Source: Lepidurus packardi
Taxonomy: Eukaryota; Arthropoda; Branchiopoda; Notostraca; Triopsidae
NCBI GenBank assembly: GCA_023053545.1
Contig: JAKZAN010000004.1
Coordinates: 4,278,001-4,342,000 of the forward strand
Reading direction: 5' to 3'
Length of the DNA stretch: 64,000 bases
The position numbers and the translations under genes are program-made. The notes under the pieces are model-generated. The model worked only from the letters and a program-made list of their open reading frames with translations, made no database searches and had not been told where the DNA came from. This document shows, one piece after another, positions 35,701 through 46,400 of the stretch (within the stretch, counting starts at the first letter, position 1; every line of letters starts with the position of its first letter).

Positions 35701-38444
35701 GTAAAGATTCCTCTTTGGCTGAACCTCATGGAAAGAACGACAGGAGTGCTTGGGCACAGATAAGAGAAAATCCGAACCATAAATGCAATTATGCCCTAAT
35801 TAGAGTCACGAACTTTGCCTGGTTTGGGTCCACGCTTGTTACGTGTCCATGACACACAAAACAGAGACCCAGCCCAACCTCAGCGGAATCATAATTCCCA
35901 TGAGATGTAACCCAGATTGCCTATACAGATACCAAGTTTACCTACTTGGGAATTTCTGACAGCAGTCGGCTCAACTTCGACTTAATATGCATACAGATCT
36001 ACTTTTTTCATATAACGCTTAAGTTTGGCCGTAAAAAAAACTACTAATCCTTGACACAGTGCCGTGCCAAAATGCTCTTAGACACATGTTTAAGCAAAAC
36101 AGGGTGGAGCATTGTTTCAGCAATTCCAAAGTTAACACGCAACATCCTGATATACACGTTAAAAACTCAAACTGTCTAAAAAGAGACGCGGCTTCTCTCG
36201 GATTTACTCAACCTTTCGCACTTAATCCCATCCATTACCTTTCATTCTACCAGTTTACTAAAACCCAACTTGTCTACCCCAACCAGATTTCACAGCGTTC
36301 TGTTTGCAGGGTCTTTTTATGCTATAACAAAGCAATCTCCCAGAAATAGGGCAACGAAGTTACGCTTTAACAGCAAATCAACCTCAAATTCAACGACGTC
36401 GTTTTTCTGACCTTCGAAAATTGAGCACACAACACAGTAATTGAGCTCCGAACAAAAATCCAGGGGCTATGACTAATTAGAAGAACCCAAACTTATTTGT
36501 CAAGGTATACAAAGCTTTCATCCATTCTTCAATTTCTAATAAAAAAAAATAATATATTTACAGCTGGTTTTTCGGTTTCCACATGTCAACATAATCCTTG
36601 CAAAAATCCCTGCACTACAGCCTTTTATACCTGGATGAATAAGTAAATGAACACTTGCATACAGTAGCACCTGATATAATGCTAAGAACTAAGAAGAACA
36701 ATTTATTCGGAATTTATCAAACTTTTAAAAGTTTACTACCTAATTAAGATCATCCTCGGCGAAAAAGTTGCAACTAAATTAGCAAAAAGCTTGCTCCATT
36801 ACACTCCGCCCCCTACCTCAGTGTCCCACCTTGCTCCCCTCCTCAATTTGACGACCCACGGGATCAAAACTAGAAGGTTAAGTCTGACATTTATTTTCTC
36901 GTTAATTTTTCAGCCAAGCTAAAAAGCACAGTCTAGCTTACCACATCCTTACCCTGCAAAACGCTAAGTTGCTTCCTCTCCAATATATAAAATATCGTCT
37001 GATAACCCTGTGATATTAGGAAGTGGGAGTCACGGGAGGGGCGAACGAGGGGACGCAAATGTTTGGTGCCAAATAGAACCAAAAGAACTGAAAAGACAGT
37101 GAAGTGAAAAAGAAAAAAAGTGCTTAAAAAAGACAGTTGACCCTCCCCTTAAGTTCCCCGCGTGACCACGAGTAGCATGGCATTTGCCCGGCTTCATTGC
37201 AGGTTCGGCGGTAGTTCCTTCTTCTTCGGAGCTTTCGTGACATGAAACCGAGTGTATGCTATGCTACGTATGTAACTTATGCTCGCTACCTATCTGCAGT
37301 CGAGCCTGCCCGATAGAAACCCTTCTACATTTCGCCCGTCGAACAGTCACACAACACCCACCTCGCGAACAAAACTTGCATAGCATGACTATGCTGTGGG
37401 ACGCACACACCAACCAACGGCATTCATCGCGTAAACCCCTGTACAGCAGAAAGTGGATCAAGTCGCTAGTGATAAGTCACCGAGCGAATCAAGCCGCATT
37501 GGCTGCGCCAACTCGAAAAAGAAGATTTTTTTCTAATATAAAAGGAAAATTTTTTCCGTGTTGTCATCTAGTTCATCGTGATAACTTGACATATCATAGG
37601 CTTCACAGTTTCAGTGGGAGTGCTTCTTCGGCAGTGTGTCTTTTTGTTCTCCTGTCTAAGATGGGGATTACGAGTACCGGAGAACTTGGTGACAAACTTA
37701 CCAATGTCCAAACGTAACAAAAATTATCGTTGCTATAGACAAGTGTTGCTATTTCGGATATTAAACGAAAAACACCCTCAAATAGGGAAGACTGGGTTTT
37801 TTTTAGTCCCTCCCTTGAAGAAGGAAAGACACGTGGTGTTTGGTTAATGAGATTGACAGCCAGGTAGGAAGCAGAAGTCTTCACCTGCAGGTTTTCTTCC
37901 CTACGACCACTCAGCAAACTATTTGGTGACGTAAAATACAAGCGATTTTACTTTTTTGAGAAAAAAAATAAGATGCCTATGTATGGGATGCGTCCAGTGG
38001 CTCGTGGAGGTAGAGGAAGAGGACAGAATGGACAACAACCACCTCCAAGACCTAGACTCAGGAAAAGAGTTTCTCCACTGGATGCCAGCCCCAAGTAAGC
38101 AATTTTCTTCTTTTGCCGAGTCCAAGATTTATAACAGATACAACAAGCAATGGATCAATGTAAGGCGAAATTAGCTTGTTGGTCACGCTGCTTAGCAACC
38201 TTTACGCCACGTGAGAGTGCAAAACAACTTCAAATTCGTGTGCAGAAACTTGGCAATGTTACGTGAGACGCAATTAAGCAAAAAAGATTGAAATTTTTAC
38301 CTCAAACAGTCCCAGGTATTGAGCCACTCCCAGGTAAGGAGGTCTTCTCTTTTCGTGGGATAGTTTGTCAGTAGGAGGCAAGTATGGTGCAGGATCCCTG
38401 GGTGCAAACAATGCCAGTAAGTTGGGAGGCAAAAACTGGGTCAT
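32728..38444 (-). CDS. SNRNP70: U1 snRNP 70 kDa protein (U1-70K)
   Basis: Ten exons: 38444-38301, 35627-35510, 35396-35332, 35202-35140, 35063-34982, 33836-33735, 33548-33308, 33221-33045, 32975-32902 and 32837-32728. They give 391 residues (human 437). The U1-70K N terminus is clear: [18 protein letters not shown], and later [12 protein letters not shown]. The RRM has RNP2 LFIARI (about 104-109) and RNP1 RGYAFIEY (143-150), followed by [19 protein letters not shown] and [14 protein letters not shown]. Then come Arg-rich RE/RD/RS tracts and a C terminus ending FQPENY. The protein binds stem-loop I of U1 snRNA and contacts SR proteins at 5' splice sites. Introns are short except intron 1 (2.7 kb, carrying an antisense plus-strand exon) and intron 5 (33837-34981), which contains a cluster of 5'-splice-site motifs. 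Confidence 0.95.
34080..34635 (-). promoter_or_regulatory. Cluster of 5'-splice-site (U1-binding) motifs in SNRNP70 intron 5
   Basis: On the SNRNP70 sense strand the intron carries GTAAG at 34084-34080, 34259-34255, 34358-34354, 34444-34440, 34457-34453, 34470-34466 and 34528-34524. There is also CAG|GTAAAT near 34634. Three lie within 31 bases. About one GTAAG is expected by chance in an intron of this size and composition. The true donor is separate (after 34982). In human SNRNP70, a non-productive isoform depends on an alternative 3' splice site next to a cluster of 5' splice sites bound by U1 snRNP, so the same autoregulation is inferred here. Confidence 0.55.
37973..38094 (+). CDS. Probable 5' coding exon (alpha) of an unidentified plus-strand gene
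   Basis: An ATG at 37973 opens 40 codons that end at a consensus donor (CCAA|GTAAGC) in phase 2. The peptide has an arginine/glycine-rich start ([10 protein letters not shown]), then polar [13 protein letters not shown] and SPLDASP. The composition is typical of a disordered N terminus and unlike the AT-rich surroundings. It lies within SNRNP70 intron 1 on the opposite strand, so its first intron would run antisense across SNRNP70 exon 1. I do not recognise the family. No downstream exon is visible before the window ends, so the assignment rests on codon content, start and donor only. Confidence 0.5.
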
Positions 38445-40802
38445 TGTTGAGCTTCTATTGGAACGTTTTCAAACGAAATGGTGTGCACAAGATGCCTAAG
38501 ATACTATGTTATTAATAAGGAAAACAGTGCACAATTTTCAGGTCTTACTGTCGATTTAAAAGTGATATTCTGAACACAGAGACCCACGCCACACAATCAC
38601 TTTCTGTTGACAGCCGCCATCTTAAACGATTGGCAAAGCGCCGGCGCTGAACGCCATCTCGTAGCGAACCGTCTGATGACTGTATCACGCGCCACGGTCC
38701 GCAAGCGGAGGCATTAGATCTACAACGTAAAATTTATTCCATCGCTTACAGAAAAACGCATATTATTCGTTTTTTAATTATAAAATTAAGTAAAGACAAG
38801 GGATACGAATAACAACATATCCTTTTGAACAATATACTTTTTTTGTAAAAAGTAAAATTACAATATTTCTCTAAGTTCTGTAAAATCAAATTAATAGGTA
38901 CTTATTGATAGACATTGCGAGCTATTTTAAGAATCCTTTTTACAAAAAACTTCCTTTGTTTGAAAAAAAAGACAGGAGGTTCGAAAAGTTTAGCAGCACC
39001 GTGGGCGGGGCTTGAAACCTAGTATAGACAAGACTTCAATGAAAACGGAGCTCGCTCTATACCTTTTCATGTCCAAGCAACATAAACGCTTGTTTAATCA
39101 CCTTATTAACTGTTGCAAAAGCTCGGCTCGCCCTTTTTCATGCTTCCCCTTTAAGTCATGTAGCATTGGAGCAGTTTGGGCGTGGTTTTCGCTCCTATCA
39201 TGCCTTTCCCCATAAAGTTCATCTTTTACATCCCTCCAGCCAGCAGCGGAACGACGGTTAAAAAGCTCTAGCCCCTAATACGCGGGAAAAGACACTTATC
39301 TTAACTCACATTCCCACAAACAGACTTACAGTATTTGCAAATGGTTCACGCTTGTTGGATACCTAAACTCAAACACCACTAAAAGAAAAAGGGTTAAAAT
39401 ACATACGTTTGCTTCTCTGCTTTCTAATCTTGTTGATCCTGTAGGTTCTTCGAATTGATTCTCGAACCACCACCGACAGCTCGGCTTTTAGCTTGGGTCT
39501 ACCTTGAAAGGCCTGTCTTTAAAGGGTCTGTCTGTGTTATTTTGACAAGCCGTGGTTTTTTATGCCGTTCCCCTTGTAGTGAGCTTTTCATACTGCCACT
39601 GAAGTGTTCGCCTTAGCTGGGGTCGTGAATAAGAAAAAAGGGCTACAGCAGTAATTTAACTGTGTCCAGTGGCTGGTGCCAAGCTCCTACTAAGAAGCGC
39701 CAGCTGCCATGGGGTATCTTTAGGCTTGTCTTTTCTGGGCCCGCAGGCGACACCTTAAAAAATAAGAAAAATAAAGAGATAATGTAAAAAAAAAGAAAGA
39801 AAGGAGAAGTAAGTCTCATTGGCAACGTAGTCCAGCCAAAAGTCGTGACCAGGGAGCACAGTATTGGTTAGATAACCTCGGAGAAGACCACAGGTCTATC
39901 GCAACAGCATCTCGACGTGGCAGCCAAAGCAAGTTCGCGAGTCGAAAACACAGAATAAAATTGTAACAGCGATAGTCTCCTGGCTTGTATTCGGAAACTC
40001 TTTCTGTCCGTTGTAAGAGGTTGTCTGTAAGCAACATTAGCCAAGAGATACACAACTGTGTATATAGCTTTTCATACAAAAATAGGACCTTGTACTTGTG
40101 ATTGTTCCAAGCTTGGTGCCTTATAGTCTTCCCGAAGTTCTGTTTTATTTGTTTTTATGCATGTTTCTATTTAGTAGCACAAGAATGCACACAGGTTTGG
40201 TTCTGATCAGTGTCTGTAAGTTGTATCCTTCAAAGAAGCAGTATTTCTTCTTCGAAAATCACACCGGAGAAAACGGATATTTCCCATGTTGCTGCAAAGA
40301 TCGCATGCGCCGCCAAGTTGGCTTGGACTTGAGACAGATACTGCTATTTTTACAAGCTTGACGAGTTTCAAATATCTTGCACGGATGACTGGATAACAAA
40401 GAACTTCTATAGCACGTACCTACATGGAGAAATAATTTCACGTGTGCGCCCCATACGATGTTTTTCCCATAGCTCCGCCCCAACAATTTTCCTTTTCCTT
40501 TTCTTTTTCTATCAACGTTATGTTGAAAAATAAATTAAGATTAAGCTGAAAGCAAGACGGACAATTTAGAAAGGAATCGATGTTTAGTTCCCGCATAAAT
40601 TATGTTTTTTTCCCTCTCGAGCTTGCAGAAATAATATCGAACAGAAAAAAGTAAGCGGAAAAATCGCAGTCGAGTCAAGCCAAACGGCTTTTGTCGCTGA
40701 CCTAACCTGTCAACTTTAACGATGGCTGATGGAAACTTATGGAAGCTATGTCCATGCCATAAAAGCGCGTCTCAGCTAGCTTTTCGACTCAATAAACACT
40801 TT
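38445..40802. other. Gene-poor region upstream of SNRNP70
   Basis: No recognisable coding exon. It contains the SNRNP70 promoter (next to 38445) and probably intron of the unidentified plus-strand gene. Confidence 0.5.
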
Positions 40803-40826
40803 AGAGATCTGCAATTGCAGATCTCT
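40803..40826. repeat. Perfect 24-bp palindrome followed by a T-run
   Basis: AGAGATCTGCAA and its exact complement meet without a spacer, and a TTTTTTTT tract follows a few bases downstream. Such a fold would form a hairpin with no loop slack in DNA, or a self-dimer site. It is not part of any gene I can recognise. Confidence 0.85.
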
Positions 40827-41669
40827 TACTTTTTTTTATTTTTTTGGCTTGTTCAATGAGGGGGCGTGGTCTGGAACAACATTTGCAGTTGTTGTGTAGT
40901 ACAACAGGAATGCTGCGTTGATCCCTGCAATGCCCCATTAGAATTTCCACCACGCCCAGAAAGTTAAAAAAGCAAATTACTGCAGAAATGACGTCAGAAT
41001 AGTTAAAAACACAGACTGTATAGTATAGCCTAGTTTATACAACAATGAAAAGGTTCCTTTTACACGCAGATTACTTATAGAAATATGTATGTATATCTAT
41101 AGGCTATTCTAGCGCACATAAGAATGTGACGCTGGCGGGTATAGTGAATTCCAAACATATAGGCTACTACCTCCCGGCAGCGTACCCACTCCACTCATCG
41201 CACCCTGAAAAAAAAACAAAGAAAGAAAACAACGTTTACAAGACAGGGGTGAGAAAGAACGACAAGGGACGAATACATATAGAAAGAATCTAAAAAGACG
41301 GGAGTCTATTATGCCTCATAGGCTCTTACCGATAACGGGACTATGGCAGCGCATGTGTTGCTCCCAGCCTCAATGCTAGAAGGGTACGAGATGCCTGGGG
41401 AAGGCCAGTAGGACGGGGAATTGGAGGTATCGCAGTGCGGCATGTCCCAGTTCGTTGTCCAAAGGTGGCTTCAACACTTTCTGCAAGAACTATAGAAGTA
41501 TCTATCTGTCTCAGCCATGTGAAACCCCTTGTGCTCTGGGGTGTCTCTTAATGGCCATAACCCCTGGCGTTTAGGGACAGGGACCCCACTAAAACCCCGT
41601 TTTAGGGTTTAAGTGTGACACAGCCGAAACTTGGATTCTGGGTTATCCAATCTTGGCTTCTACTTGAAA

Positions 41670-42056
41670 TTACGATACGGACAGGACACAACACACCATA
41701 AGTACAGTCGGCTTTAAAGGATAATCTTCTCTTATCCTTCTAATCAAAGTCTTGTGTTTTAAAACCTGCAAGAGTCCTGCGTGGTGGTTTGACGTTCTTT
41801 CTGGGTAACGCTCTAGTTGGAGACGCATATAAAAATAGCTCCATGTGACCAAAAGACGAAGCGTAAAGCAAGCGGAGAGTCGTAAGTCGTCCCGTGAAGG
41901 TTGACTGTAGTCTTTTTTAACATCGAAAAAAGGAACTCCAGTCCACCCTCCTCCGAAAGTCTTGGGGCAAGCGAAACCGGGGCGCCGCCACTGTTCCAGT
42001 TCCTCTAGAGCAACACGCTCGTTCTGTTGTGTGCTGGTGTTCGGCAGTGGTACCAT
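41670..42056 (-). CDS. Orphan ORF, 128 residues
   Basis: An ATG-initiated open frame of 128 codons, with rather normal amino-acid composition (ALEELEQWRRPGF, FGGGWTGVPFFDV, SRDDLRLSACF). It is the longest ATG frame in the gene-poor right half. I know no family with it; there is no signal peptide or clear domain, and a chance frame or decayed transposon piece is quite possible. No promoter or poly(A) signal stands out. Confidence 0.15.
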   Translation of the reverse strand: MVPLPNTSTQQNERVALEELEQWRRPGFACPKTFGGGWTGVPFFDVKKDYSQPSRDDLRLSACFTLRLLVTWSYFYMRLQLERYPERTSNHHAGLLQVLKHKTLIRRIREDYPLKPTVLMVCCVLSVS

Positions 42057-43269
42057 TCACTCCCAATACTAATGAACCAAGCTGGCTTAATTGACTCGTA
42101 AATGTTATTCCAGACTGTGGCAGGGTGTTACTATTTGCTGCAGGGGACAGTTCCATTTAGTTCGTAGCTCGCAGCCACCCTCAAAACTTACTCCCTTCCC
42201 TGAGGCGTCTCTTCGGGCGCAAAAGGGGGAGCGAGGGGGGAAGTCGTTGCCCAAAGAACGTCGGGAATCAGCCCCTGACTAGTAGCAAAACATGAAGAAT
42301 TGCTACAGGAAAGAATTTGTCAACTTGTAGTAAACCTTGCACGGAAGGCAAGTTAATTCCCGAATGGGCTAATGGCGTGCGGGCTGAATTGTACAAAGAA
42401 ATGTGGTGACACTGCAGTGGAACTTGATTCTCTCTTCCATCCCAAGGTCGGCTGGCTGTATCTGTGGGAGAATCTTAGAGAAAAAGCGGGTTAGAAAAGC
42501 TTTCAGTGGGGGAAGATTTCTTTCATTCAGCCAGAAGAGGGAGCCCAACAAACGTGTCAATTACGAAGCTTTTCAAGGAAAGTTCGCTGGCCTTTGCCTT
42601 AGGGCAAAAGTTAGTTAATTGTTTATCGAGGACGACCCTAGCGATCGTTCATTTTCGCCCCTATCTCTCTTAATTTTTATCCGCCTCTTGAGCTCAAAGA
42701 AAGAGGAATGGGCTTCATTCACCACACTTGGGTGAACAATTGGGATCCATTAGGCTTCCTGAAGAAATAATTTCTTCAGCCTGTAAGATACAAGAAGAAA
42801 CAAAAAATCAATGGAAATTGGCCCAATTATAGCGAAAAAAACTTAAATTATTTCGTTGAAAAAAAAACAATTGGAATAAATAAGGAGAATTTTATTTCTG
42901 CCAGCTGCGGGTTGTTGCAAGCTTTTATAATACATAACCTTGAATTTCACTGGCACTAAAAATTTGCACCTACGCAGCAATTACAAATGAAAGTGTTTTG
43001 CGACAAGGCGATTTGTAATACGACTACCTGGTTCTGTTGACGAAGTTTCCCTGCTGTGAAGTGAAAACCGAGAAAAGGGCGCTCATCATGTGATTAGCCA
43101 CCCTTTTAAGCTCTGCTTGCACGCCACTGGGGTTTTGCCCTCGAGTCATGGGAGTGATTGGAAACCTTTTGTTTCACTGGGTGAAGAAGACGCAGTGACA
43201 TGTAAAAGCAAATAAGCGGAAAAGAAAGAGTGATAGATGGCTCTTAGTTTGATTGGGGTTGTTTCCGAT

Positions 43270-43286
43270 ATTACTGCGGCAGTAAT
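43270..43286 (+). promoter_or_regulatory. Perfect inverted repeat just before the beta exon ATG
   Basis: ATTACTGC and GCAGTAAT flank a single G, ending 12 bases before the ATG at 43299. It could be a transcription-factor half-site pair or a leader hairpin in the transcript. Confidence 0.45.
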
Positions 43287-43298
43287 AGCTATTTAATC

Positions 43299-43468
43299 AT
43301 GTGGCAGAGTGGGGGCATGGGCGGAGGACCCGGAGCCGGTCCTTCGGCTCCGGGACAGCATTCTCCTTGGATGAAACTAATGGGGAACATTGTGAAGCCC
43401 AAAAAAGAAAATCGTAGAAATAGTTCGCACCCTACGTCAGCATTAGATGCGAAATCTGGCCTCGGCGG
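43299..43468 (+). CDS. Probable alternative 5' coding exon (beta) of an unidentified plus-strand gene
   Basis: An ATG at 43299 opens 56 codons ending at a strong donor (GGCGG|GTAAGT) in phase 2, the same phase as the exon at 37973. The peptide begins MWQSGGMGGGPGAGPSAPG, continues with WMKLMGNIVKPKKENRRNSS, and ends SALDAKSGLG. The GC-rich, glycine/proline-rich coding start stands out from the AT-rich neighbourhood. The frame closes within the intron. A 10-bp GC hairpin lies 30 bases after the ATG. Family not recognised. The simplest reading is an alternative first exon joined to common exons to the right of the window. Confidence 0.5.
43329..43354 (+). promoter_or_regulatory. Stable GC hairpin early in the beta exon
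   Basis: Arms CCCGGAGCCG (43329-43338) and CGGCTCCGGG (43345-43354) pair perfectly around GTCCTT. The stem starts 30 bases after the A of the ATG. Stems placed shortly downstream of an AUG can slow the scanning ribosome and favour that start; this is inference here. Confidence 0.5.
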
Positions 43469-46400
43469 GTAAGTTTGATGTAGTTTATAGAACCTTGCAT
43501 CCCTTATTCGGATTCCAATGACCATACCATGGCTTCTGGGGAGCCACTGTTGGTTCCTAAAAGCTACTTTTTTTTACGGGTGTCGCAAGGTTGGGAACAT
43601 GAATTTAACGATTCTAAAGGCCAGTGCTGTCATTGCTTCGATCTCAGCTACAGAAAGTCTCTCGCTCCCCCCTTTTCCTACTTTGTTCGGACCTCATAAA
43701 CACAACAACTATCAATGGGTTTCCGTCTACGGCCAGTTTGTGGAGCTTTTACTTGGGTAAAAGTCTTAGGAGAAGAAAAACCTTGACAGGCCAATGTTTT
43801 AAACCATAACTAATGAAACTGTACCGTGCCGCTTTTACTATCGACCCCCCAAATCCAATAACTGCTACTTCCTTTTGGCAGTAATTTACTGGAAACTAAT
43901 AGTTCCTACCAGCCAGATAATAACCGAATTTGGGGTATGGGCATTTCGACTACGCCTTACACAACTTAATGTATAACCATTATAGCTGTTAAAAGAGAAG
44001 AACGGTTCACCTATGCCTCACTTTTGGTATAGAAAGGTCCGTCCCCAACCGATATTTCTTTAGCATGTATTACAAAAGATCATGTCCAGAAGGGGGGACA
44101 CCTTTTTATGATAAAATGGGCAAATGCTTAAAGGCTAATTTTACCTCCAATATGTACATTCTAAGGTGTCGTTAGGAGCAAAGGGAGAGAATATAATCTT
44201 GAAACACAAAAAAAACTGCAGAAAAGAAGTCCAATTCTTATTCCGACGAGATGGCCAAGACAACATGGCGTGAAATGTTGCCAGCCAAGGTTGTTAAGTA
44301 GGTTAGAAAGAAAAGACCTCCACACTATTTTCAGGCGGCCAAATTTTGCGGCTCCCAAGTGACTCGCTGCTGTAGCAAGGAACTAACTGACTAGCAGACA
44401 GGAAAACAAAAGATTTGTCTAGTTTTTTTTTTTTTTTGTATTCCCTTTTAAGCTTTAGAATCTGCAGGCCAAAGACAAATTCTCCCTCTCCCATGCAAAT
44501 TTATTTTCCTGTCGGCACGGCAGTGTATGACGAAAAGCAATTTAAAAGCTTGTGGGGGCTTCCGAGTGTGGTGTGTTTGCAGAAGAAAAGTTAGAAACGG
44601 GCAAGTTTGGCTTGTTCAGCAGCACCGCAGTAACAGCTATAAGGGAGGTGAGGGGGTGATGTTAACCAGCAGGGTGAATAGAAAGAAAAGAAAGAGTCGC
44701 ATTATATAGCAGAGATGTTTTTTTTGCAAAAAAAACTGGGGAAGAAATACAAGTGGCTTGTCTTCTGGCAAAAATTATGGATAGCAACGCCGGTGGTAAT
44801 CCTTACTTAATGCAGCGTTGCCACAGTCTGCAGAATAGCTTAGGCTTGCGTCCTAAACTCTCGATGTTTAAAGCCCAGCCAAGCCAAAAATTTGAATCCA
44901 CTTCCGACTGAACTAGAAATTCGTCCAAATTAAAAATGTTATCTAGCATTACACTGAATAAAATTGCGTTTGTGTGAGAGCTAAGAATAACGAAGTGTTA
45001 TACTACTAAAAAAAAGCAGACCGGAAACTTGTGATGTTACAGACTGAACAGCAGAACATTCCAGGCGCTTTATAGAGACTGTAGTAAATCCAGTATTATA
45101 AACTAGTGTGAGCTTTAAAACAGCTTTCCATTTTTGTACTAGTCGTCACTTTTAAACCATTTGTTCTCAAATATTGCATGTCGCGAGATCTTTGAAATTT
45201 TGTTGCGATTTTTTTGTTTTCTTTGCGTATTTGTTATTTGACGTCGAGAAAACGCCATATAAAGGCCACAATTTTTGCAAGCAAACGGACAGGAAACTCC
45301 GAATAAGATAACATGCAATTTCGTTTATTTTCCTTGTACTGTTCTTTCCCCCCAGGCAAAAACTACTGAGCGAAGTGATATCAAGCGGAAGTAACCGGCC
45401 GAGTCCCGGTTAGGAATATAACATTCGCTCCGTAACATTTAATTACTCACTATTGCGTTGTTTTGCTAACAATAAAGCCGACGTAATGCTACATGCTCCC
45501 ACTTGACCTTATGGCGCGTGTCTGTATAGCATTTTTCATGAATACAGGCTAGATAAATTCGCACATAACGTTGATATTTTAGTGTCAATAATTCCAGGAA
45601 CTCTTCTCATTGATTCGTAGAATCAGACAACTGGCTTGCTACAGAAACTAAACAGATGCAAATCTACCCACTTTCTTTCTTTCTAGAGAAGTTTGAATAA
45701 TTTTTCTCAGACGTATAATTAAATTAGAATCCACACAAATACTCCGAGTTTTTCCGGTTTAAAGCAAGCATGATATGATATAAAAGTAATTGCTAGTTAA
45801 TGGCAAGTTACCCAATCTGAAATACAGAGCATCTGAGACTGCGTGACTTTTCTCAAGTCTAGAAAGATTGACAGACAAGCGTTTGTAAAATGCAGTCGAT
45901 TAGGTACGCTGTGTTGGAAAGTAAGCAAATATTTGCACACAAATTCGAGCTATTACTTGAGCATTTCGTTAGGAATTTCTAGCGATTACTGCCTGGTGAA
46001 CAGACGGGGCGGGGTGTTCTTTCTGAAGAGGAGTGTGACAAGCCATTGGAATTCCTAGCGTTATATTTTCTTACGGAACAAAAGTATATGCCAGAAAAAC
46101 AAGTGAGGTCAAACACTTGAAAATTCTGACAACGAAAAAGAAGGGGAGATCCCATAAGGGCGGGAGAGGCCTACCGAATGAGTTATACATGGCTTGAAAA
46201 AAAAATTACGTGGTAGAAATTCTTGCTCTCCTTCCCTTTTGAGAATCTTTAACACCACGCGGGCTTATAATTTTTTCCAATTTTCTGTTTCCCTCGTATT
46301 ACCTTCAATTCTTTTCGAACGCTTGGAAAGTACAAGAAATGGAAACTAAAAATTTTTGTCGGAATCTATCTGGGGTTTTAGGGCTTTAAAAATCTAAATT

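Noticed and set aside
45889-45920. Short ATG frame ending at GTAAGC
   Set aside because: Ten codons in phase 1, with no coding character.
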